DNA from: JAIVJN01 sp036732565
GTDB taxonomy: Bacteria > Acidobacteriota > Vicinamibacteria > Vicinamibacterales > UBA2999
DNA: 16,289 bases
Direction of reading: 5' to 3'
Assembly: GCA_036732565.1 (NCBI GenBank)
Contig: DAINCF010000108.1
Coordinates: forward strand, 1 to 16,289
Part shown: positions 8,591 through 14,986 of the stretch, one piece after another
How the letters are laid out: each line of letters starts with the position of its first letter
Position numbering within the stretch: position 1 is the stretch's first letter
Translations under genes and position numbers: made by a program
The notes under the pieces: generated by a model
Database searches by the model: none
Told to the model about the DNA's origin: nothing
What the model saw: the letters and a program-made list of their open reading frames with translations, nothing else

Positions 8591-8607
8591 GCCCCGCGGA
8601 GCGGGGC
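8591..8607. repeat. Perfect GC hairpin after aroF
   Basis: GCCCCGC (8591-8597) and GCGGGGC (8601-8607) flank a GGA loop, one base after the aroF stop codon. It is a strong stem without a T tract, so it could pause or stabilise the 3' end rather than terminate by itself. Confidence 0.6.
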
Positions 8608-8620
8608 CAAGAGATGCTGC

Positions 8621-8679
8621 CCTAGCGAGGCGGAGCCCTCCCGCTTCTTTTTCATCTATGTGGGCGCAGCCTCGCTAGG
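8621..8679. repeat. 11-base perfect inverted repeat before tyrA
   Basis: CCTAGCGAGGC (8621-8631) recurs as its exact reverse complement GCCTCGCTAGG at 8669-8679, enclosing 37 bases. The left arm overlaps the candidate terminator stem, and the right arm covers the only purine-rich site (TAGGA) before the tyrA ATG at 8686. It may be a dispersed repeat or a structure that masks the tyrA ribosome site. Confidence 0.7.
8627..8652 (+). terminator. Candidate intrinsic terminator after aroF
   Basis: Sequence from 8627 (GAGGCGGA) can pair with 8638-8647 (CTCCCGCTTC), with one bulge and one G-T pair, and is followed directly by TTTTT at 8648-8652. This is the only stem with a T run in the operon. The stem is imperfect and the loop is tight, so it is a candidate only. 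If it works, tyrA would need read-through or its own promoter. Confidence 0.4.
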
Positions 8680-8685
8680 ATTAAA

Positions 8686-9585
8686 ATGACCTCGCCGCTG
8701 AGCACCGGGGGATTCCTCCCAGCGTCGCCTCGTGTGCTCGGCGTGGTCGGCCTCGGGCTCATCGGAACCTCTGTCGCGCTGGCAGCGCGGCGCCGATGGC
8801 CCGACGCGCAGGTCGTCGGCATCGATCGCCCCCCTGTCCTTCTTCAGCCTCGAGTCGCGGCCGCGCTCGACATCGCCTCGCCGGAGCTCGCCGCGTTGAG
8901 CCGCGCGGACGTCATCGTGCTGGCGACGCCCGTCGATGTCATCTGCGACACGCTCCCGGCGATCGCCGCGGCGGCGAGTCAGGCGCAGCTGCTTCTCGAT
9001 ACGGGCAGCACCAAACGCCAGATCGTGACCTCCGCCCGGAGGGCTGGCTTACGGGCCTTCGTCGGTGGGCATCCCATGGCGGGAGGGGCCCGATCCGGAG
9101 CCGATCTGGCTCGGGCCGATCTCTTCGACGACCGGACCTGGTTTCTGGTCGACGGTCTGGACGCCAGCCTCACGCCGGCGGCGGCGGCATTCGTGGAGGG
9201 CCTTGGCGCGCGGGGGCAGCGCGTCGACGTCGAGGAGCACGATCGCATCATGGCCGCGGTCAGTCATCTCCCGCAGGTGGTGGCCAGCGCGCTGATGACG
9301 ATGGTCGCCGACGCCGCCGGGGCCGACGGTCTCGCCTGGTCGGGCGCTGGCCTCCGCGACACGACACGACTGGCGTCGAGCGGACCCGAGATGTGGACGA
9401 GCCTCCTCGCGTCGAACGCCGATCATGTCGCGCCGCTCCTGCTCGAGATGAGCGAACGGCTGCGGGCGCTCGCCGGGTGTCTCGGCGAGGCTCAGGAAAT
9501 CGAGCGCGTCTTCAACGCGGCAGCCGCGGCGCGGGAGGCGTTGGAGACGGCGTCAGAACCGCCTGAACGCGGACGCCAGGGCTGA
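8686..9585 (+). CDS. tyrA: Prephenate dehydrogenase
   Basis: TyrA oxidatively decarboxylates prephenate to 4-hydroxyphenylpyruvate on the way to tyrosine; some relatives accept arogenate instead. The 299-residue protein starts with a Rossmann fold, VVGLGLIGTSVALA (GLGLIG at 22-27), followed by VLATPVD, LLLDTGSTKR (102-111), FVGGHPMAGG (125-134) with His129, the C-terminal helical domain with AVSHLPQVVASAL (191-203, His194) and LRDTTRLASSGPEMW. There is no ACT domain at the C-terminus, so direct tyrosine feedback through such a domain is not expected. ATG 8686 gives about 16 residues before the nucleotide fold; a start with a GTG further in is possible but not needed. Its upstream region holds hairpins that may separate its expression from aroF. 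Confidence 0.94.
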   Translation: MTSPLSTGGFLPASPRVLGVVGLGLIGTSVALAARRRWPDAQVVGIDRPPVLLQPRVAAALDIASPELAALSRADVIVLATPVDVICDTLPAIAAAASQAQLLLDTGSTKRQIVTSARRAGLRAFVGGHPMAGGARSGADLARADLFDDRTWFLVDGLDASLTPAAAAFVEGLGARGQRVDVEEHDRIMAAVSHLPQVVASALMTMVADAAGADGLAWSGAGLRDTTRLASSGPEMWTSLLASNADHVAPLLLEMSERLRALAGCLGEAQEIERVFNAAAAAREALETASEPPERGRQG

Positions 9586-9601
9586 TCTCCCGAACCCCAC
9601 G

Positions 9602-9607
9602 TATAAT
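9602..9607 (+). promoter_or_regulatory. -10 box (TATAAT) for scoA, likely leaderless mRNA
   Basis: A perfect TATAAT lies nine bases before the scoA ATG at 9617. A start point 6-9 bases downstream of the box would fall at or just before the ATG, so there is no room for a ribosome site, and none is seen (TTTCGGGAT). No clear -35 hexamer is present at 16-18 bases spacing. Confidence 0.6.
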
Positions 9608-9616
9608 TTTCGGGAT

Positions 9617-10312
9617 ATGAACAAGGTGCTGGATTCCGCAGAGCAGGCTGCGGCCCTGGTGCCCGACGGCGCGTCGATCATGGTCGGCGGCTTCGGCCTC
9701 TGCGGCATCCCCGAGAACCTCATCGCGGCGCTGCACAAGCGCGGCACGAAGAATCTCACCATCATCAGCAACAACGCCGGCGTCGACGGGTTCGGTCTCG
9801 GGATCCTGCTGCAGAGCCGCCAGATCCGGAAGGTGATCGCGACCTATGTCGGCGAGAACAAGGAATTCGAGCGACAGTTTCTGCAGAAGGAGATCGAAGT
9901 CGAGCTGGTGCCCCAGGGCACATTCTCGGAGCGCATTCGCGCCGGCGGTGCCGGCATCGGCGGCTTCTTCACGCCGACCGGCTACGGCACGCTCATCGCA
10001 GAAGGGAAGGAAACGCGCATCATCGACGGCCGGCCCTACGTGCTCGAGATGCCGCTCAAAGCCGACTTCGCGTTCGTCAAGGCGTGGCAGGGCGACACCA
10101 CCGGCAATCTGGTGTATCGACGCACCGCTCGCAATTTCAACCCGATGATGGCGACCGCCGCCACGACGACGATCGCCGAGGTCGAGCAGCTCCTCGACGC
10201 TGGCGGCATCAACGCCGACCATGTGCACACACCCGGCATCTTCGTCAAACGCATCTTCCAAGGCATCGGCTACGAGAAGCGAGTGGAGAAGCGGACCACA
10301 CGACCGGCATGA
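9617..10312 (+). CDS. scoA: 3-oxoacid (succinyl-CoA:acetoacetate) CoA-transferase, subunit A
   Basis: The enzyme moves CoA from succinyl-CoA to acetoacetate or a related 3-oxoacid, linking ketone-body or PHB degradation to the TCA cycle. The 231 residues match the alpha subunit: DGASIMVGGFGLCGIP near residue 17 fits the family I CoA-transferase signature 1, with ISNNAGVDGFGLGILL, KEIEVELVPQGTFSERIRAGGAGIGGFFTPTG and GNLVYRRTARNFNP behind it. The RAGGAGIGGFFTPTG segment points to SCOT-like or AtoD-like enzymes; 3-oxoadipate transferase (PcaI) is the main alternative. It is paired with scoB, 84 bases downstream. A TATAAT box directly upstream suggests a new transcription unit after tyrA. Confidence 0.93.
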   Translation: MNKVLDSAEQAAALVPDGASIMVGGFGLCGIPENLIAALHKRGTKNLTIISNNAGVDGFGLGILLQSRQIRKVIATYVGENKEFERQFLQKEIEVELVPQGTFSERIRAGGAGIGGFFTPTGYGTLIAEGKETRIIDGRPYVLEMPLKADFAFVKAWQGDTTGNLVYRRTARNFNPMMATAATTTIAEVEQLLDAGGINADHVHTPGIFVKRIFQGIGYEKRVEKRTTRPA

Positions 10313-10342
10313 CGTTTTCCACAGCATCGCACTTTTTTGGAA

Positions 10343-10355
10343 GGGGGCTGACCCC
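10343..10355. repeat. Short hairpin in the scoA-scoB spacer
   Basis: GGGGG (10343-10347) and CCCC (10352-10355) flank CTGA, shortly after a T6 run at 10333-10338. The 84-base spacer (10313-10396) is long for a two-subunit enzyme and shows no coding signal. The T run precedes the hairpin, so it is not an intrinsic terminator on the plus strand. Confidence 0.35.
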
Positions 10356-10396
10356 GGTTGCACTGGTGTCGGCAGCGACCCCAAGGGCTTGGGCCC

Positions 10397-11056
10397 ATGG
10401 CTACGATGATCGATAAACGTGAACGCATCATCCTGCGCGTCGCGCGTGAGCTGCGAGACGGCGACTACGTCAACCTTGGCATCGGGATGCCGACGCTGGT
10501 GGCGAACAACGTGCCGCCGGACGTGCACATCACCATGCATTCCGAGAACGGGATGCTCGGCGTCGGCCCGTACCCGTTGCCCGATGAGGTCGACCCCGAT
10601 CTGATCAACGCCGGCAAAGAGACCGTGAGCGAGCTGCCTGGGTCGGCGTACTTCAGTAGCGCCGATTCATTTGCAATGGTGCGCGGCGGGCACATCGATC
10701 TCACGGTGCTGGGCGCGTTGGAAGTCGACGAGCAGGGGAACCTCGCGAACTGGATGATCCCGGGCAAGATGGTCAAGGGGATGGGTGGCGCCATGGACCT
10801 CGTCGCCGGCGCGAAGAAGGTCATCGTGGCCATGGAGCACACGACGCGCGAGGGCGGTCACAAGATCCTGAAGGCCTGCACCCTGCCGTTGACCGGCCTG
10901 AAGGTCGTACACCAGATCGTCACCGAGCTGGCGGTGATCGACGTCACACCGAAGGGCCTGGTCCTCCGCGAGATTGCCGCGGACACGACGCTCGAAGAGA
11001 TCCGCGCGGCGACCGGGGCGACCCTGCACACCGAAGGCGAAGTGGGACGGTTCTGA
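10397..11056 (+). CDS. scoB: 3-oxoacid (succinyl-CoA:acetoacetate) CoA-transferase, subunit B
   Basis: This is the beta subunit that carries the catalytic glutamate forming the glutamyl-CoA thioester. The signature is HSENGMLGVGPYP, with the Glu of SENG as nucleophile. LGIGMPTLVAN near residue 30, FSSADSFAMVRGGHIDLTVLGALEVDEQGNLANWMIPGKMVKGMGGAMDLV in the middle and ELAVIDVTPKGLVLREIA at the end are all family hallmarks. I chose ATG 10397 (MATMIDKRERI, 219 residues); ATG 10406 is nearly as good, and an in-frame TTG at 10358 would add 13 residues not expected in this family. The stop TGA at 11054-11056 overlaps the probable CTG start of the next gene. Confidence 0.93.
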   Translation: MATMIDKRERIILRVARELRDGDYVNLGIGMPTLVANNVPPDVHITMHSENGMLGVGPYPLPDEVDPDLINAGKETVSELPGSAYFSSADSFAMVRGGHIDLTVLGALEVDEQGNLANWMIPGKMVKGMGGAMDLVAGAKKVIVAMEHTTREGGHKILKACTLPLTGLKVVHQIVTELAVIDVTPKGLVLREIAADTTLEEIRAATGATLHTEGEVGRF

Positions 11057-11457
11057 GATCACTCACGGTACCGGCAAGCGTCGCATCCGCGATCGAGGAC
11101 CACGCCAGTCGTGAGCGTCCGCACGAGTGCTGCGGTCTGCTGGTCGGCACCCCGTCGACCATCGCCGACGCCATACCAACGCGAAACGCCGCGAATCGGC
11201 CGGCCGCGCGGTACCTAATCGATCCGAACGAGCACTTCGCCGCGCTTCGCCTGGCGCGCACACGCGGGCTCGACGTCATCGGCGCGTATCATTCACACGT
11301 GGCGTCGCCAGCCGTCCCGTCGGACACCGACCGCGCCGAGGCGTTCTCGGGGTTCGTCTTCGTCATCGTCAGCCTGGCGGGGCGCGTGCCCGACCTGACG
11401 GCGTGGGAGCTGGAGGCCGGGAACTTCGTCCGGGTTTCGCTCGTCCGTACGGCGTGA
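11053..11457 (+). CDS. JAMM/M67 (Mov34/MPN) family metallopeptidase, non-canonical start
   Basis: The frame encodes a 134-residue bacterial JAMM-type zinc peptidase. The metal site is complete: Glu25 in PHECCGLLVG, then His80, His82, Ser90 and Asp93 in GAYHSHVASPAVPSDTD, matching HxHx(7)SxxD. Val replaces the common Pro after HSH. No ATG, GTG or TTG lies in frame before the catalytic Glu. CTG at 11053 overlaps the scoB stop (CTGA), mirrors the ATGA/GTGA couplings elsewhere in this window, and has GGGACGG just upstream, so I take it as the start. Related bacterial peptidases trim C-termini of sulphur carriers such as CysO/ThiS-like proteins or cleave isopeptide bonds; no such partner is visible here, so the substrate is unknown. 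An overlapping open frame in another register (11127-11468) is a shadow. Confidence 0.85.
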   Translation: MRSLTVPASVASAIEDHASRERPHECCGLLVGTPSTIADAIPTRNAANRPAARYLIDPNEHFAALRLARTRGLDVIGAYHSHVASPAVPSDTDRAEAFSGFVFVIVSLAGRVPDLTAWELEAGNFVRVSLVRTA

Positions 11458-11472
11458 GGGGATTCTAATCAC

Positions 11473-12495
11473 ATGTCGGACGCTGGCCGCTCACTCGGGT
11501 TGTGCTCGTCCATTGCTCGAACGGGAGTCGGCGGGCTGCTCGTCCTTGCGGCCGCGGCGTGGCTCATGGGATCGAGAGGCGCGAACGCTCAGGAGAGCGA
11601 GTCGTCCACGGTGCGGACCTACCGCATGGTCGGATCCCGCATCGCCGTCGGCCGTAACATCACCGTCGAGCGCGATGAAGAGGTTCGCGATGGCATTTTC
11701 GTCGTGGGCGGTTCCGTGCGCGTGGACGGGCGGGTCCACGACGCCATCGTGGCCGTCGGCGGTGACGTCGACCTGGGACCCGACGCGGATGTCCGCGGCG
11801 ACATCGTGCTCGTGGGTGGCGGTCTCACGCGGGCCTCGGGGGCCCGGATGACTGGCAGCGTCAGTAACGTCTACGTCGCCTCCTGGTGGCCGCAATGGAC
11901 GTTCGGGACCAACTGGGAGGACGGCGATGCGCGCCGATTCTGGTCGTGGCTCGGCCTCGCCGCGACTACGACGCGCCTGACCATTCTGGCGATCCTCATG
12001 GCGTTCATCGTGCTGGTCGCGCGAGCGCGCGTTGCCCGCGTCGGCAGGGCGGCAGCCGCGGAGCCTGGCCGGGCGCTGCTCGTCGGTCTCGCCGCCGAAG
12101 TCCTGTTCATTCCGTTGCTCCTGATCGTCTCGATCGCGCTGGCGTTGACCATCATCGGCATCCCGATCGTCGCGGTGGTGGTGCCGCTGGCCGTGCTCGT
12201 GGCGATCGTCGCGTCGCTGCTCGGCTTCACGGCGTTGGCTTGCACGCTGGGTGAGTGGATCGAGGATCGTCTGGGCCTGCGCATCCCGAGCGCCATCGTC
12301 GCCACCGCGATCGGCTTCATCGTGATCGTCACGCCGGCCTTCGTGGCGCGCATGGTCGGTATCGGCCCGACCTACCTCAGCGCCGCCGCCTTCTCGCTAC
12401 TGGCCGCCGGCGCGATCCTGGAGTTCGGGGTGTGGACGATGGGGTTGGGCGCGACGCTGATGACCGGCTTCGGCCGGCACGGGCTTGAGGCGTGA
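11473..12495 (+). CDS. Exported membrane protein with bactofilin-like beta-repeat domain
   Basis: The 340 residues begin with a signal peptide (hydrophobic stretch about 18-33, likely cut at ANA-QE near 39). From about 60 to 120 there are repeating beta units of the type DGIFVVGGSVRVDGRV / DAIVAVGGDVDLGPDADV / GDIVLVGGGL, as in polymer-forming cytoskeletal (bactofilin-like) domains. A Trp-rich linker (SWWPQW, FWSWLG) leads to several hydrophobic spans near 165-185, 203-225, 228-257, 274-294 and 303-328. The beta domain would therefore sit outside the cytoplasm, unlike true cytosolic bactofilins. The gene starts 15 bases after the JAMM stop and may be co-transcribed. Its function is unknown; a cell-envelope scaffold is a guess from the fold. 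Confidence 0.82.
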   Translation: MSDAGRSLGLCSSIARTGVGGLLVLAAAAWLMGSRGANAQESESSTVRTYRMVGSRIAVGRNITVERDEEVRDGIFVVGGSVRVDGRVHDAIVAVGGDVDLGPDADVRGDIVLVGGGLTRASGARMTGSVSNVYVASWWPQWTFGTNWEDGDARRFWSWLGLAATTTRLTILAILMAFIVLVARARVARVGRAAAAEPGRALLVGLAAEVLFIPLLLIVSIALALTIIGIPIVAVVVPLAVLVAIVASLLGFTALACTLGEWIEDRLGLRIPSAIVATAIGFIVIVTPAFVARMVGIGPTYLSAAAFSLLAAGAILEFGVWTMGLGATLMTGFGRHGLEA

Positions 12496-12561
12496 GGCGT
12501 GGACCGTGGCTTGCGGGCCTTTGCGACTAACCACACGACTCAGGTCCCACGACCCGGGCCC

Positions 12562-13032
12562 TCAGTACGGTAATCCCGGCCTGACCTGAATCGCGGTGTT
12601 GGCGAAGCCGGTAATCCGCGCTCCCTTCTTCAAGCGCAACTGCACGCGGAAGCTGCCCGGCGATCGATAGATGTGCTCGACCGTGTAGCGGCGTCGAATC
12701 TGGCTGCGGCCCGCCGAGTACGGCGCGCAGTCGGCCTGGGCGCTGGACGATGTACCGTCGCCCCATTCCCATTCGATCGACGGACAGTACAGATCCTCGA
12801 AATCGTCTGGACCTCCGCGTACTTCGGCCGTCAAGAGAATGCGGGCGGGCGCGAAGGCCACGGCCGGGGCTGCCCGGAGTGATAGACTGGGTCGCTTGTT
12901 GGAGTCCTGGTCGCGCGCGACCAGCACATCCGCGGATGAGAGTTGGCGCGGATCGCGAACCGCTCCTCCGAAGGCGAGCGCCGCAAGCGTGACCACGCGA
13001 AGCGTTTGGAACGTCCACATCAACTGCAGCAT
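12562..13032 (-). CDS. Small secreted PKD-domain-like protein
   Basis: The 156-residue product starts with a hydrophobic N-terminus (LRVVTLAALAFGGAV, residues 11-25), probably a signal peptide. A single PKD-like beta-sandwich follows: AVAFAPARILLTAEV, then YCPSIEWEWGDGTSSSAQADC with the PKD core WGDGT, then VEHIYRSPGSFRVQLRLKK, the usual HxYxxxGxFxV strand. Cys83 and Cys102 probably form a disulphide. I chose ATG 13032; GTG 13050 or ATG 13020 are alternatives, and the frame continues much further upstream only as an antisense shadow of pepA. It is convergent with the bactofilin-like gene (66-base gap, no clear terminator) and divergent from pepA. The function is unknown; PKD domains usually mediate extracellular binding. 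Confidence 0.8.
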   Translation of the reverse strand: MLQLMWTFQTLRVVTLAALAFGGAVRDPRQLSSADVLVARDQDSNKRPSLSLRAAPAVAFAPARILLTAEVRGGPDDFEDLYCPSIEWEWGDGTSSSAQADCAPYSAGRSQIRRRYTVEHIYRSPGSFRVQLRLKKGARITGFANTAIQVRPGLPY

Positions 13033-13061
13033 GGTGAAGCTGGCGAACACGCCGTCGTCGG

Positions 13062-13067
13062 ATTGTA
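13062..13067 (-). promoter_or_regulatory. -10 box (TACAAT) for the PKD-like gene
   Basis: On the minus strand TACAAT lies 29 bases before the ATG at 13032 and 11 bases before an in-frame GTG at 13050. A start point near 13055 gives a leader of roughly 20 bases to the ATG or an almost leaderless message to the GTG. No convincing -35 box is seen. Confidence 0.45.
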
Positions 13068-13107
13068 GTGTCTCGCCCGCATCCCGGCAATATCTCCCGG
13101 GGATCGA

Positions 13108-14598
13108 ATGCGATCTGCTTACGCAATTCCGCGCATTTCCACATCCAACTCCGCGCTGCCGACTCTCAAGACCGACCTCCTGATCGTACCGGTGCACGAA
13201 GGCGACGAGTCGACGACCTTCAATCAGGTCGACCGCGCGTGCGGCGGCGACCTGCGCGCCGCGATCGCGCGCGGCGGGTTCCACCCCAAAGTCGGGGAGC
13301 ACCTCCACCTGCGCGTGAAGGCTACTGATTGGACGACGGAACACGTCCTGGCGGTCGGCGCGGGACGCGCAGACGACGTCGAGTCGGCGCGCCGACTGGC
13401 CGCCTCCGCCATTGCCGTGGCACGCAGCCTCCGCCGTGCGACGGTTGCGTTGGCGCTCGACGGGTGGAGCGCGGCCGCGGTCGAGACGGCGGCCGAAGGC
13501 GCGACCATTGCGAACTTCGACGGCGGTTGCTACAAGACACGCGACGCCGAGCCGTTCTTCGTCAGCGACGTGCAGCTGGTGAGCCGCTCGGATGAGGCCG
13601 CCGACGCGGTCGTACGCGGGCTCACGGTGGGCGAAGCCATCAATCGCGCGCGTGTACTGGTCAACGAGCCCGCCAACGAGTTGCCCCCACGGACCTTCGT
13701 GGAGCGCGCCGCGGAAATGGCGTCGGTGCCCGACGTCAGCACGGAGATCCTGGACGAGCAAGCGATTGCGTCGCTCGGCATGGGGTTGTTGAGTGGCGTC
13801 GGGCGGGGAAGCGCCGAGCCTCCACGCCTGTTGGTGCTCCGTTACGTGCCACCGGGCGCACCCGAATCACCCGTGCTCGGCCTCGTCGGCAAGGGCATCA
13901 CGTTCGATACCGGCGGCATCTCGATCAAGCCGGCCGACGGCATGGAGCGGATGAAAGACGACATGGCCGGCGGTGCCACGGTCGTCGCGGCACTGCGGGC
14001 GATCGCGATCGAGCGCCTGCCGCTGCGCGTGACTGCCGTGGTACCCGCGGCCGAGAACATGCCCGGCAGCCGCGCGACGCGCCCCGGCGATGTCCTGCGC
14101 AGCGCGTCTGGATTGACCGTCGAAGTCAACAACACCGACGCCGAGGGCCGGCTGATTCTCGGCGATGGCCTCTGGTACGCCATACGCCTGGGCGCCACGC
14201 ATCTGGTCGATGTCGCAACGCTCACCGGCGCGTGCGTCGTCGCCCTCGGGCGGACCACGACCGGGTTGTTCGGCTCGCCCGACCCCTGGGTCGAAGCCGT
14301 CGAGGAGGCGGCGGTTCGCGGTGGCGAGAAGGCGTGGCCGCTGCCGCTCTACGACGAGTATCGCGAGCTGCTCAAGAGTGAAATCGCGGATCTGCTCAAC
14401 AGTCCGGGCCGACCGGCCGGCGCCATCACCGCGGCGATGTTCTTGCAGGAGTTCGCGGGCGGGCTGCCGTGGGCGCATCTGGACATCGCTGGGACGGCCT
14501 GGGCCGAGGACAACAAACCCTGGATGCCCAAGGGCGCCACCGGCGCGATGATCCGCACGCTGGTCGAGACCGCGCGAGGTCTGGTGCGATCGCGGTAG
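13108..14598 (+). CDS. pepA: Leucyl aminopeptidase, M17 family (cytosol aminopeptidase)
   Basis: PepA is a cytoplasmic di-metal aminopeptidase that removes N-terminal residues, usually as a hexamer. The 496 residues comprise an N-terminal macro-like domain (to about 165) and the catalytic domain. All active-site residues are visible: Lys262 and Asp267 in GKGITFDTGGISIKP, Lys274, Asp285 in MKDDMAGG, and Asp344, Glu346 and Arg348 in the M17 signature NTDAEGRL. NEPANELPP and TLTGACVVALG are also typical. ATG 13108 follows GGGG at a reasonable spacing. PepA homologues in enterics also bind DNA in Xer recombination and gene control; nothing here shows that role. It is divergent from the PKD-like gene, so the 75-base region between them should hold both promoters. 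Confidence 0.96.
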   Translation: MRSAYAIPRISTSNSALPTLKTDLLIVPVHEGDESTTFNQVDRACGGDLRAAIARGGFHPKVGEHLHLRVKATDWTTEHVLAVGAGRADDVESARRLAASAIAVARSLRRATVALALDGWSAAAVETAAEGATIANFDGGCYKTRDAEPFFVSDVQLVSRSDEAADAVVRGLTVGEAINRARVLVNEPANELPPRTFVERAAEMASVPDVSTEILDEQAIASLGMGLLSGVGRGSAEPPRLLVLRYVPPGAPESPVLGLVGKGITFDTGGISIKPADGMERMKDDMAGGATVVAALRAIAIERLPLRVTAVVPAAENMPGSRATRPGDVLRSASGLTVEVNNTDAEGRLILGDGLWYAIRLGATHLVDVATLTGACVVALGRTTTGLFGSPDPWVEAVEEAAVRGGEKAWPLPLYDEYRELLKSEIADLLNSPGRPAGAITAAMFLQEFAGGLPWAHLDIAGTAWAEDNKPWMPKGATGAMIRTLVETARGLVRSR

Positions 14599-14643
14599 TG
14601 GTCACCCTTCGCGCTTCGGCGGACAGGTCGTGACTGGTCGGGG

Positions 14644-14649
14644 TACAAT
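14644..14649 (+). promoter_or_regulatory. -10 box (TACAAT) for the small membrane protein, likely leaderless
   Basis: TACAAT lies six bases before the GTG at 14656, the expected distance from a -10 box to a transcription start. This suggests that the GTG itself is the 5' end of the mRNA. No ribosome site is seen in the short interval (CAGATC), and no clear -35 hexamer is present. Confidence 0.55.
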
Positions 14650-14655
14650 CAGATC

Positions 14656-14898
14656 GTGGTGCAGCAAGCCGTTCCCGACGCCATCACGCCGACCATCATC
14701 GAGACGGCACCCGATGCGTCACGTGGCCTGAGCATGATCGACGTGGCCGTCGCCGCGTTCGGATTGACCGGCGTCATCATGGTCGCGGCAGTGATCGCAG
14801 GGCTGCTGGCGGGCGTTCTATTCGTCTGGTACCGCAGCCGTCACGCCGTCTCGACGATCGAGGCGCGCGGAGGCCAGCACAATCTCTTCAGGGCCTGA
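14656..14898 (+). CDS. Small single-pass membrane protein, function unknown
   Basis: The 80-residue product has a polar N-terminus of about 27 residues, one long hydrophobic segment (about 28-57, VAVAAFGLTG to LAGVLFVW) and a basic tail starting YRSRH. The positive-inside rule places the C-terminus in the cytoplasm and the N-terminus outside. It begins with GTG at 14656 (a GTG at 14659 is one codon later). Coding support comes from the TACAAT box at the right distance, the clean membrane segment followed by basic residues, and a stop just before a large hairpin. I do not recognise a family. It lies between pepA and a convergent cell-wall amidase. Confidence 0.65.
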   Translation: MVQQAVPDAITPTIIETAPDASRGLSMIDVAVAAFGLTGVIMVAAVIAGLLAGVLFVWYRSRHAVSTIEARGGQHNLFRA

Positions 14899-14901
14899 AG
14901 G

Positions 14902-14980
14902 CTTGGAGGCTTGGAGGCTTGGAGGTACGCGAGCAGCCAACCCTCGTACCTTCAAGTCCCCAAGCCTCCAAGCCTCCAAG
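14902..14980. repeat. Large inverted repeat built from GGCTTGGA tandem units between convergent genes
   Basis: A perfect 21-base inverted repeat has arms at 14902-14922 and 14960-14980. Each arm consists of tandem GGCTTGGA units (or the complement). A second inner pair, AGGTACG (14923-14929) with CGTACCT (14945-14951), extends the stem with an eight-base bulge on the right side. The element starts four bases after the small membrane gene's stop and ends seven bases before the amidase stop, so it may serve as a two-way transcription end, though there is no T run on either side. Confidence 0.85.
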
Positions 14981-14986
14981 GCGATA

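Noticed and set aside
7510..8655. A 381-codon minus-strand open frame opposite aroF
   Set aside because: The plus strand has complete DAHP synthase motifs; the antisense product is rich in Arg, His and Asp with no family features.
11127..11468. Plus-strand 113-codon frame with a standard start inside the JAMM gene
   Set aside because: The product is Arg-rich shadow sequence, while the other register encodes the full JAMM metal site.
13033..13761. Upstream extension of the PKD-like gene to a 399-codon frame
   Set aside because: The extra part is antisense to pepA and shows no signal peptide or homology; the hydrophobic leader starts near 13032.
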